A model generated the notes under the pieces. That model searched no databases and was not told the DNA's origin. It saw only the letters and a list, made by a program, of their open reading frames with translations. Shown in pieces: positions 54,600 to 62,383 of a DNA stretch of 64,000 nucleotides. Source of the stretch: CAYULW01 sp964445815 (GTDB lineage Bacteria; Bacteroidota; Bacteroidia; Flavobacteriales_E; Vicingaceae); the NCBI GenBank assembly GCA_964445815.1, contig CAYULW010000001.1, positions 186,001 through 250,000 of the forward strand, written 5' to 3'. Each line of letters starts with the position of its first letter. Position 1 is the first letter of the stretch. Both the position numbers and the translations under genes were made by a program.

Positions 54600-55526
54600 T
54601 TACAGTGATTCTTTTTGTCTATTTTCATGAATTTCTTCGTTTTCCAGCTCTTTCACCTTAGCTAAAGCATTCTCATGATTCGGATCTATTTCAAGCACCT
54701 TTTTATATTGAGCTAGTGCTTCTTCTTTTTGGCCTGCTATTTCCAGTGCTTCACCATAACTATCATATACATTGGGAATGTATCGATTGCAAAGCGTATT
54801 CATGTGGAAAACAAGGAGTGCCTTGTCAATTTCTCCTGCGCGCAAATACACATAACCTAAAGTATTGAGTTCACTGCTTTTTTTCTGAAGTCGATAAGCC
54901 TTGTTTACATGTAATCGGTAATCTTTTCTTACCTCTTCTACAGTGCTGGTATTAAAGGCATGCATGAGATAATTGGCTGCTTTGTAACTAGGCTCTGAAG
55001 GTACACCCAAAGCAATTTGTGCAACATCTCTTTCTAATCCGTTTTGTGGGTGCTCTACTATTCTGGCAACTTCTTGTCCATCTTCCTTAAAGATAAATGT
55101 AGGAACACGATGAATGTTTTTCCCCTTTTCTTCGCCGTTTGGTCCTTGCTTATACTTTTCATCACCATTGTATAAGGCAATAAAGTGTAGCTGTGCTCTG
55201 TCTAAGCCAAGCTCGTCCCATAGTTTAACAAATTGAGGAACCCAAGTTTTACTATCTCCACACCAGGTTCCCAGATAGATATCTACTTCAGTATTCTTAA
55301 GTTGCTTTTTCCATTTGGGTGCTTTTTTTGTTAACTCAAAAGCTTCATAATTTTTTTGGTACCAAGCATTGTATGTCGTATCAGACTCTAAAGTTGTAAT
55401 ATCAAATGGGCCACAGAGGTGGATGTTGCCTTTTTTATCGGTATAGCTTTTTTCGTTTGATTGAGACTGGACAGTAGAGCTCATCATGAGCAATGCTAGC
55501 CCAAATGGGAGTATTTTTTTTAGCAT
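54600..55526 (-). CDS. Periplasmic thioredoxin-fold protein with C-terminal TPRs
   Basis: The 308-residue protein has a signal peptide (MLKKILPFGLALLMMSSTVQSQ), a thioredoxin fold (IYLGTWCGDSKTWVPQF near residues 94-110, cis-proline segment RVPTFIF) and TPR repeats from about 215 to 290 (LNTLGYVYLRAGEIDKALLVFHMN, EALAQYKKVLEIDPNHENAL). The active site is WCGDS with only one cysteine, so it cannot act as an ordinary disulfide oxidoreductase; a chaperone or peroxidase-like role is possible. TPRs suggest a protein partner. It lies downstream of nothing on the same strand, so it is probably a single-gene unit. Confidence 0.8.
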   Translation of the reverse strand: MLKKILPFGLALLMMSSTVQSQSNEKSYTDKKGNIHLCGPFDITTLESDTTYNAWYQKNYEAFELTKKAPKWKKQLKNTEVDIYLGTWCGDSKTWVPQFVKLWDELGLDRAQLHFIALYNGDEKYKQGPNGEEKGKNIHRVPTFIFKEDGQEVARIVEHPQNGLERDVAQIALGVPSEPSYKAANYLMHAFNTSTVEEVRKDYRLHVNKAYRLQKKSSELNTLGYVYLRAGEIDKALLVFHMNTLCNRYIPNVYDSYGEALEIAGQKEEALAQYKKVLEIDPNHENALAKVKELENEEIHENRQKESL

Positions 55527-55783
55527 ATCATTTGTTTTTTAAGTCCACAACAAAAAAATAGAGAAAGCCAAAGGCAAGGTGTTAAGGATTGGTAATTAGT
55601 GTTAATGAACTGTTAATGCTCTGATTATAAATAATGGGGTGCGTGCTTCTCACTATCCTCTTATTCAATTAAACTCTGGAATAGCAGCTAATGCTAAATC
55701 TAGTTGTTGTGTTTGTCAAATTTTAATTGAGTAGTCGTGTAACATTTTAGCACTTCTTGTATCTAACAGAAAAACAAAGACAA

Positions 55784-56605
55784 ATGAAAACAATTATTTC
55801 AGTTTTAATATTAGCTATTTCACTAGGAACTTATGCGTATAGCACTTTACTCAACATTAACAAAATAGGAGATGGCAAACAAGCCGTTATTTTAATATCC
55901 GGCTTGGCCTGTAAAAATGAAGTATGGGATCAGACCATTCAATCGCTTCCGGGAAATACCAGCATTTACAGTATCGATTATTATGAAGATAAGGAAGATG
56001 CTTTACGGTCTATTCACGAGATTGCTGATGAGGCATTAGATTTGATTAAGGAGGAAGAACTCGAAACGCCTATAATTATCGGCCATAGTTTGGGTGGGGC
56101 AATTGCGCTTGATATTGCCTCTAGAAATGTTGTAAGGATCAAGCAATTGATAATCATTGATTCCTATCCATCGGCTTCTGCTTTGGCGAATCCTGACTTT
56201 AAGACGAACCCTGAAAATGATTGTACTCCTTTTATACAACAGTTTACCAATATGACAGATGAAGAATTCAGAGCTTTTCAACAGACCAATTACAGTCAGA
56301 TGACAAAAGATGAGACAGCAAGAAAAAAGTTGGTAGATTGGGTGGTAGAATATGACAGAACGCATTATGCAGCTTTACTCTGCGATTATCTGAATATGGA
56401 CTTGAGGGAAACAATAAAACAGATCGGTTGTCCTGTATTGATTTTGGCCAGTAGTGCCATGAAACCTTTTGAAGAACAGCTTAGCGAGCAATATAAAGGC
56501 TTAAAGGAGCATGAGCTTAGTTTTTCCGAAAGCGGGCTTCACTTTTTGATGATTGATGATTTTGACTGGTACAGCAAGGCCATTAATGAGCTGATGGAGA
56601 ACTAG
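55784..56605 (+). CDS. Alpha/beta hydrolase
   Basis: The 273-residue protein begins with a membrane or signal segment (MKTIISVLILAISLGTYAYS). The alpha/beta-hydrolase core shows the catalytic serine in IIGHSLGGAIAL, the oxyanion stretch VILISGLACKNEVWD, the acid in VLILASSAMKPFEE or a nearby strand, and the catalytic histidine in SESGLHFLMIDD. I chose ATG 55784 over a TTG at 55757, since the latter adds nine polar residues. The next gene, an ECF sigma factor, begins four bases after its stop codon. This makes the hydrolase the first gene of the sigma operon. Confidence 0.85.
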   Translation: MKTIISVLILAISLGTYAYSTLLNINKIGDGKQAVILISGLACKNEVWDQTIQSLPGNTSIYSIDYYEDKEDALRSIHEIADEALDLIKEEELETPIIIGHSLGGAIALDIASRNVVRIKQLIIIDSYPSASALANPDFKTNPENDCTPFIQQFTNMTDEEFRAFQQTNYSQMTKDETARKKLVDWVVEYDRTHYAALLCDYLNMDLRETIKQIGCPVLILASSAMKPFEEQLSEQYKGLKEHELSFSESGLHFLMIDDFDWYSKAINELMEN

Positions 56606-56609
56606 ATTT

Positions 56610-57086
56610 ATGGACTTTACAGAACTGTATACTATATATGTGAGCAAAATATTCAGGGTTTGTTTGGGTTTTGTGAACGACAAAGACATTGCCAACGATC
56701 TTACTCAGGATACTTTTATCTCGGTATGGCAAAACCTAAGTTCTTTTCGCAATGAATCTGCCATTGATACCTGGATTTTCAGGATAGCAACGAATAAGTG
56801 CCTGCGGTTTATTGAGAAAGAAAAGCGACAGCAAAAAGTGGATTTACCCTTTCAGATAGAAGATCAGCCGGAGGGGCAGGTGTCAGATGAAAAATTACAC
56901 TTTCTGAGAAGCTGTATTGCTGATTTGGCTGAAATCGACCGGATTATCATTAGCTTGTTTATGGAAGAACTTTCTCAGGAAAAAATTGCAGAAGTTACTG
57001 GTTTAAGCCATGCAAATGTGAGAGTTAGAGTGCACAGAATAAAAAATAGGTTATCAAAAAAATTCAAAGAGAATGGAAAATTTTAA
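56610..57086 (+). CDS. ECF-type RNA polymerase sigma factor
   Basis: The 158-residue protein has sigma region 2 (AND LTQDTFISVWQNLSSF and DTWIFRIATNKCLRFI, residues about 25-70) and region 4 (LSQEKIAEVTGLSHANVRVRVHRIKNRL, residues about 120-148), separated by a short linker, as in extracytoplasmic-function sigma factors. It should direct RNA polymerase to promoters of an envelope or stress response. The following membrane protein overlaps its 3' end by 14 bases and may be the regulator. It may control its own operon. Target genes are unknown. Confidence 0.93.
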   Translation: MDFTELYTIYVSKIFRVCLGFVNDKDIANDLTQDTFISVWQNLSSFRNESAIDTWIFRIATNKCLRFIEKEKRQQKVDLPFQIEDQPEGQVSDEKLHFLRSCIADLAEIDRIIISLFMEELSQEKIAEVTGLSHANVRVRVHRIKNRLSKKFKENGKF

Positions 57087-57663
57087 TGAGATCACCTCCA
57101 TTTGGCAGACCAATGCTCCGGCTTATAGTTATCCGGTGGATGAAGTTAAAAAGGTCATGCAACGATACAGTCAAAAGAAGAAATCGCAGAACATAGCGAT
57201 GCTCTTATTGGCTGCACTGCTTTTAATTGCCTTGATCTATTTGATTCAGTCTGCTGAGTTTAAAATGTGGTCAAGCTATTTGGGGTTGTCCCTTTTTGCA
57301 GTTGTAGCATTGAAAGCCGTGCATGCGAAGATGAAAGGTCATGAAATGTTGACCCATCTGGAAGAGTTGTCTAATCAGGAATTTTTAAAGGAGTTGGAAC
57401 AATCGGAACAACAAAGTTGTGTTGGTAAGGCAAGACGTCAAGCCATATTATTTGTAGTATGGGCATTGGGCTTTTCTTTTTACATCTACGAAATTGTATG
57501 GGCGACCAATTATCTGCTATGGAGTTATGTAGCCTTATCACTTTTTATTGCTTTTGTTTGGTGGGTTTACAGGCCATTTATTCAAAAAAGATATCAAAAA
57601 GCAAGTCATGACACCATCACACACATTCAACATTTAACATATCAGATTTATGAAAATGAATAG
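57073..57663 (+). CDS. Membrane protein, candidate sigma regulator
   Basis: The 196-residue protein has a soluble N-terminal segment (residues 1-40), two hydrophobic segments (LLLAALLLIALIYLIQ, LGLSLFAVVALKAVH), a charged middle loop (EELSNQEFLKELEQSEQQSC) and two further hydrophobic segments. It overlaps the ECF sigma gene by 14 bases and lies downstream, the usual position of anti-sigma factors. I see no ZAS-type zinc motif, so the anti-sigma role is only inferred from position. Confidence 0.7.
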   Translation: MENFNEITSIWQTNAPAYSYPVDEVKKVMQRYSQKKKSQNIAMLLLAALLLIALIYLIQSAEFKMWSSYLGLSLFAVVALKAVHAKMKGHEMLTHLEELSNQEFLKELEQSEQQSCVGKARRQAILFVVWALGFSFYIYEIVWATNYLLWSYVALSLFIAFVWWVYRPFIQKRYQKASHDTITHIQHLTYQIYENE

Positions 57664-57859
57664 AAAAGACAGTATTAAACTGGCAATAGGACTCTTGGTT
57701 TTAAATAGTGACTTTGTCTTGAATCATTTTTTTATGCTCAATGATTTTTACACCGGACTGTTAAAAGGTATAGGGATTACCATAATATTCACTGTGTTGA
57801 TTGTGTATGGTAAGCATAAAAGATTGAGGATAAAACAAAGACTTGATCTTAGTTGCTAG
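57650..57859 (+). CDS. Small membrane protein
   Basis: The 69-residue protein has two hydrophobic segments (LAIGLLVLNSDFVLNHFF and GIGITIIFTVLIVYG) and a basic C-terminus. It overlaps the preceding membrane-protein gene by 14 bases and is the last member of the hydrolase/ECF-sigma operon. ATG 57650 and ATG 57656 are both possible starts. Function unknown. Confidence 0.6.
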   Translation: MKMNRKDSIKLAIGLLVLNSDFVLNHFFMLNDFYTGLLKGIGITIIFTVLIVYGKHKRLRIKQRLDLSC

Positions 57860-57861
57860 GT

Positions 57862-58830
57862 TTATTTCCAAGTGGTGTGATCTTGCGTAGCAACGTCATT
57901 TGTTAATTTACTCACATTGCTTCCGTCACTATCCATAATAAACAAGTCGTATACATCAGAATTATTATTTGTAATAAAAGCAATTTTACTACCATCCTTT
58001 GACCAAGAAGCTCCTCCCGTATATAAGAAGCGTGATGAAGTAGTATAATTTGTTAAGTTGATTAGATTGCTTCCATCAGCATTTAAAGTATATAAATTAT
58101 AGATGTTAGAATTGCTTGTTGCAATGGCTTCAAACAAAATTTTTTGACCATCGGGTGAATACTTAACATTTTGCTCGTTCAGTCCATTGTCACCTGAAAC
58201 TTCAGCTATTTTTAAGCTGTCAATGCTTAGGCTTGCAATTTTGATCTCTTCAGAGTCTACTTTATAAGTAAAAATGATATGGGCATTATCAGGAGACCAG
58301 CATGCGTTCCCGAGCACAATTTGAGATGGGCTAATAGTAAAATTGGTCAATGGCCTCTGGTTTGTACCATCTGAGTCGATGGTGAATATGTCGTAGTTAG
58401 GATTATTTTCTGATTTCGCTGTGTATAGAATTTTAGAACCGTCATTCGACCAAGTTGGGCCCTGCTCTTTTATCCCATTACTAGTAAGTTGAGTTATGTT
58501 CGAACCGTCAACGTCCATGGTGTAAATTTCTGTTTGACCGGAATTCAGGAAGTTGCTCGTGAAAACCAGCTTGTCTAGAACAGGTGAATAGTCTAAGTCT
58601 TCGACAAATACGCTAAAATTTTGATTGATGAAGTTGGTGAGTTGTATATTCGTTTCCTCATCTAAATACCTGGTGTAGATGTTAAAATTGTAAATTGAGT
58701 TCTCAGAATTTGCAGCATAAAATAATTGATCTCTATGGAAATTGTTGTTTCCTAAAAGAATAGTATCCTCTTCCTTATTGCATGCATATATAGAAAAAAT
58801 CAGGATAAGTGAAAAAAGGTTGAATCTCAT
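57862..58830 (-). CDS. TolB-like beta-propeller lipoprotein (PD40 repeats)
   Basis: The 322-residue lipoprotein has lipobox SIYAC (MRFNLFSLILIFSIYAC). The rest is a string of about six blades with motifs SPVLDKLVFTSN, IYTMDVDGSNITQLTS, WSNDGSKILYTA, YDIFTIDSDGTNQRPLTN and WSKDGSKIAFIT, the WD40-like/TolB PD40 pattern. Such proteins bind partner proteins or peptides in the periplasm or at the outer membrane. No tol-pal genes are near. Its end is two bases from the end of the small membrane-protein gene on the other strand. Confidence 0.82.
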   Translation of the reverse strand: MRFNLFSLILIFSIYACNKEEDTILLGNNNFHRDQLFYAANSENSIYNFNIYTRYLDEETNIQLTNFINQNFSVFVEDLDYSPVLDKLVFTSNFLNSGQTEIYTMDVDGSNITQLTSNGIKEQGPTWSNDGSKILYTAKSENNPNYDIFTIDSDGTNQRPLTNFTISPSQIVLGNACWSPDNAHIIFTYKVDSEEIKIASLSIDSLKIAEVSGDNGLNEQNVKYSPDGQKILFEAIATSNSNIYNLYTLNADGSNLINLTNYTTSSRFLYTGGASWSKDGSKIAFITNNNSDVYDLFIMDSDGSNVSKLTNDVATQDHTTWK

Positions 58831-59113
58831 TGGAAGTTTATGATTTCAATTGACTAACTAATGGAAATGTTGATGGCTTATATGAAGACATTTCAAGTTT
58901 AATCGTACTATTTCTCTTCAAGTAAAGGTAATTAAATAGAACTGGCGAAAAAACTTGCGATTAGACTCTAGTTTTAATGGTGTAGAGTCTTATTGAATGT
59001 AAAGTTTCAGTAGTAGTTATTATTGTATAATATCATTTCAAATTGTATTTTTAAATCCTGAATCTTTACAATTCCAATTAAGAACAAATACATTTTCCCC
59101 TTAAATTATTTAT

Positions 59114-62100
59114 ATGAGATATCTTAAGCTATTGCTTGCTGTAGCAGTGTTTCAAGTTGCTATGGGTCAGGATCCAATTGCTGAACCTATAGATTCCAGA
59201 GTCTTGTTATATGCATACGATTCTTTAACTGCTGAAGAAAACCACAAGGAGGCCATTAAAAAACTTGATCTGATTCAGTATGGAGATTCTAATTATACTG
59301 ATGCTTTATTGAAAAAATCAATTTGCCTGAATGATTTGGAGCGCTATGATGAGGCATTGAAGGTATGTGATGAAGGTTTGAGTTATACCAATACCTATTG
59401 GCCTCAGTTTTTACTGAATAAAGGGTTTACCTATTCCAATCAAGAAAAAACGGATGCGGCTATTCGCATTTATAAGGAAGTCAAACAAAAATATCCAGCC
59501 TATTCTACAGCGTACACCAATCTGGCTTATCAATTTATTCTAAAAAAAGAGTACGATAGTGCGTACGCAGAGTATAAGCGCATGGCTGAATTGTTTCCTT
59601 TTAAGGCATCTACTCATATCGAATTGGGTAAGATGGCCTTTCATCAAGGGCACATTACCGAAGCCTTTTTGGCACTTAATATGGCTTTACTTTTAGAGCC
59701 GGGAACACAGCGCGGACTTAACCTATTGAGCTACCTTAATGATTTATCAACAGATACAAAGAAAGACATTCAGCCTAAAAAAGGCTTTGATCTGGAATCA
59801 AAGGTTTTTAAAGATATCGATGATTTGGTGAACAATTACATTGCTCTGAATGATAAATATAAAGTCAAAACCAAAAGTCCGTTGTTTTTAGCAAAACAAA
59901 ACCACTTGATTCTGAATCAGCTTTTGGAACTAGATGAAGACGATTATTTTTATTACCGGTATTATGCCCCATTTTATAAATCCTTAATGGAAGAAGGTTG
60001 GTTCGAGGCCATGCAAGTATACCAGTTGATACCGTCAAAGGCCGCCTCTCATCAAATGTTGGTCAATAAATCAATTAATGATCTGAAGAGTTTTAACTCT
60101 TGGTTAACCGATAAGTGGGCTGAGTTAAACCGACAGATTCAATTTCCAATAAATGGAAAGATGCAGGATTTTAAGGCATGGCATAAGCGACAGTCCGGAG
60201 ATATAGAGGCCATAGGTCAATTGGATCAGAATGATAAATTGACCGATTCTGCCTATTATTTCTTTTACAATGGTATTCTGCAATCCAAGGGGCTGTTTAA
60301 AAATGGTTCAAAAGAAGGTTATTGGACCTATTACTATGAAAATGGCAATCCGAAAACTAAAGCAAGATTTAAAGATGATGTTGCTCATGATACTGTGTAT
60401 TTGTATCATGATAATGGAGTTCTGAAAAGCAAGATTTTATACAGTGAAGATGGTCAAAGAGATGGCCCGTATATTGAGTTTTATGATCATGGAGTTCCAT
60501 ATGTAAGCGGAGCGTATAAGGATGGAAAATTTGAAGGGCCGCACATCTACAACTTTTCCAATGGAAGTAAGGAATATGACCTTAGCTATTTTGATAATAA
60601 GGTGAATGGTTCGGTAAAAGAATATTATGTAACGGGGGAATTGTACAGAGAAGATTATTTTACCGACGGTCTTTCAGATGGAAAGTACCTGACATATTGG
60701 ATCAATGGAAAACCCAAAGAAATAGGCGCTAAATCGAATGGAGAATTTGTAGGAGCTTACAAAAGCTTTTGGGAGAATGGGAATCTTTATCAAGAAGGGC
60801 ACTACAATAAAGGAGAATTAGATGGTGTGTGGAAAGAATATGATGTTGACGGGAACTTGTATAAAACAAGCAATTTTTCAAATGGGAAGGAAGAAGGCAT
60901 TACCTCTTATTACGATTACGAAGGGAATAAGTATTTGGAGTATGAGTTAAAAAACGGCTTTATCATTTCATTTAAACATTTGGATGCTGAGGGTAACATT
61001 ATAAAAGAGGGTGGAGATAAAAAGAAGAAATTTACACTTGAACACTATAACCGTTTAGGTGTATTGATTAGTACCAATGAATATAAACCCGGAGTTGGCA
61101 AAGATGGAAAGTTTACTTCCTTTGGTGAATATGGAGAGAAATATTCAGAAGGAGAGTATATCGATAATAAGATTGAAGGGGAGTTAATTGCTTATTTCCC
61201 TTGGGGTGATGAAAAACGCCGGGCTCTATTTAAGGATGGAGAGTTGGACGGTTATTGGTATGAGAACCATATTAATGGGAAAATGTATAAGCAAGGACAT
61301 CATAAAGTTGGTTCTTCAGATGGCATATGGAAATTTTACTACTTGAATGGGAAACTGGAAAACGAGCGATTTTTTCAAAATGGGAAATACAATGGTTATA
61401 ACATTGACTATGACCCTGATGGTAAACTTGTCAATAGAGATGTTTACAAAGATGGAAGAATTGAGCAGTCTGTCTATTATGATACTTCAGAGAGTGTGCT
61501 GATCTCAAACCAGCTGCCGAATGGAAACGGGCAAATACGGCGCAAGAGTTATGATGGTTCCAAATTATTTGAAGGAAACTACGTTAATGGAAAAGCAAAT
61601 GGTAAGTTTATTTGGCATTATCCCTCAAAGCAGGTCTCTTTAAAGGGGCAGTATATCAATGATAATAAGGAAGCAATTTGGGAGAGCTATCACGAAAATG
61701 GGAAAGTGCATTACAAAGGGGAATATAAATATGGAGGAAAGACAGGTGAATGGAAATACTATGATGAAGACGGAGCACTATATGATGAGGAGCATTATGA
61801 ATACGACATGAAAGTGGGACAATTCAAATCATTTAGTTCCTTAGGCCATTTAACAAATATTACTACCTATAAAAACGATAGAAGATATGGACCCAATCAC
61901 TTTTTTAGTGATAAAGGGGAATATCAGATGAGTCGTTATTATATAGACGAGATACTTATTGCTTATGCTTATTTAGATGAAAATAAGGATACAGTAAGAG
62001 TGCCTATAAAGAATGGAAGTGCAAAGATAGAAGCCCGATTCCCCAATGGGAATTTGGCTAGAACTTATGAAATTAAACATGGCATATTTACAGGGAAATA

Positions 62101-62383
62101 CAAGACCTATTATGCCAATGGGCAAATCAATATAGATTATGAATTAGTTAATGATGAGCGTCATGGGGCATACCGTATTTACTATGAAAATGGTCAATTG
62201 CATGTAGAAGCGAATTATTACTACGGACTCTATGATGGGTTAAGAAAAGAATATCATCCAAATGGGCAGCTTAAATCAATGTCTAATTATAAGCTTGGAG
62301 AAAGGCATGGCCTAACAGAGAAGTACGATGCTGAAGGGAATCAATTATACAGTAGAAATTATTATCATGGGGTTCGCTTGTAG
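59114..62383 (+). CDS. Large TPR plus MORN/YwqK-type repeat protein
   Basis: The 1089-residue protein has a signal peptide (MRYLKLLLAVAVFQVAMG). Tetratricopeptide repeats fill residues about 40-215 (ALKVCDEGLSYTNTYWPQFLLNKGF, AIRIYKEVKQKYPAYSTAYTNLAY). From about residue 375 to the end there are over 20 MORN-variant repeats of about 22-24 residues with the pattern Y..NG.L...G.Y..G...G (for example YYENGNPKTKARFKDD and YHENGKVHYKGEYKYG), the type annotated as YwqK antitoxin or MORN_2. Such repeats bind lipids or act as scaffolds in other proteins. The next gene starts 17 bases inside its end. Function unknown. Confidence 0.88.
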   Translation: MRYLKLLLAVAVFQVAMGQDPIAEPIDSRVLLYAYDSLTAEENHKEAIKKLDLIQYGDSNYTDALLKKSICLNDLERYDEALKVCDEGLSYTNTYWPQFLLNKGFTYSNQEKTDAAIRIYKEVKQKYPAYSTAYTNLAYQFILKKEYDSAYAEYKRMAELFPFKASTHIELGKMAFHQGHITEAFLALNMALLLEPGTQRGLNLLSYLNDLSTDTKKDIQPKKGFDLESKVFKDIDDLVNNYIALNDKYKVKTKSPLFLAKQNHLILNQLLELDEDDYFYYRYYAPFYKSLMEEGWFEAMQVYQLIPSKAASHQMLVNKSINDLKSFNSWLTDKWAELNRQIQFPINGKMQDFKAWHKRQSGDIEAIGQLDQNDKLTDSAYYFFYNGILQSKGLFKNGSKEGYWTYYYENGNPKTKARFKDDVAHDTVYLYHDNGVLKSKILYSEDGQRDGPYIEFYDHGVPYVSGAYKDGKFEGPHIYNFSNGSKEYDLSYFDNKVNGSVKEYYVTGELYREDYFTDGLSDGKYLTYWINGKPKEIGAKSNGEFVGAYKSFWENGNLYQEGHYNKGELDGVWKEYDVDGNLYKTSNFSNGKEEGITSYYDYEGNKYLEYELKNGFIISFKHLDAEGNIIKEGGDKKKKFTLEHYNRLGVLISTNEYKPGVGKDGKFTSFGEYGEKYSEGEYIDNKIEGELIAYFPWGDEKRRALFKDGELDGYWYENHINGKMYKQGHHKVGSSDGIWKFYYLNGKLENERFFQNGKYNGYNIDYDPDGKLVNRDVYKDGRIEQSVYYDTSESVLISNQLPNGNGQIRRKSYDGSKLFEGNYVNGKANGKFIWHYPSKQVSLKGQYINDNKEAIWESYHENGKVHYKGEYKYGGKTGEWKYYDEDGALYDEEHYEYDMKVGQFKSFSSLGHLTNITTYKNDRRYGPNHFFSDKGEYQMSRYYIDEILIAYAYLDENKDTVRVPIKNGSAKIEARFPNGNLARTYEIKHGIFTGKYKTYYANGQINIDYELVNDERHGAYRIYYENGQLHVEANYYYGLYDGLRKEYHPNGQLKSMSNYKLGERHGLTEKYDAEGNQLYSRNYYHGVRL

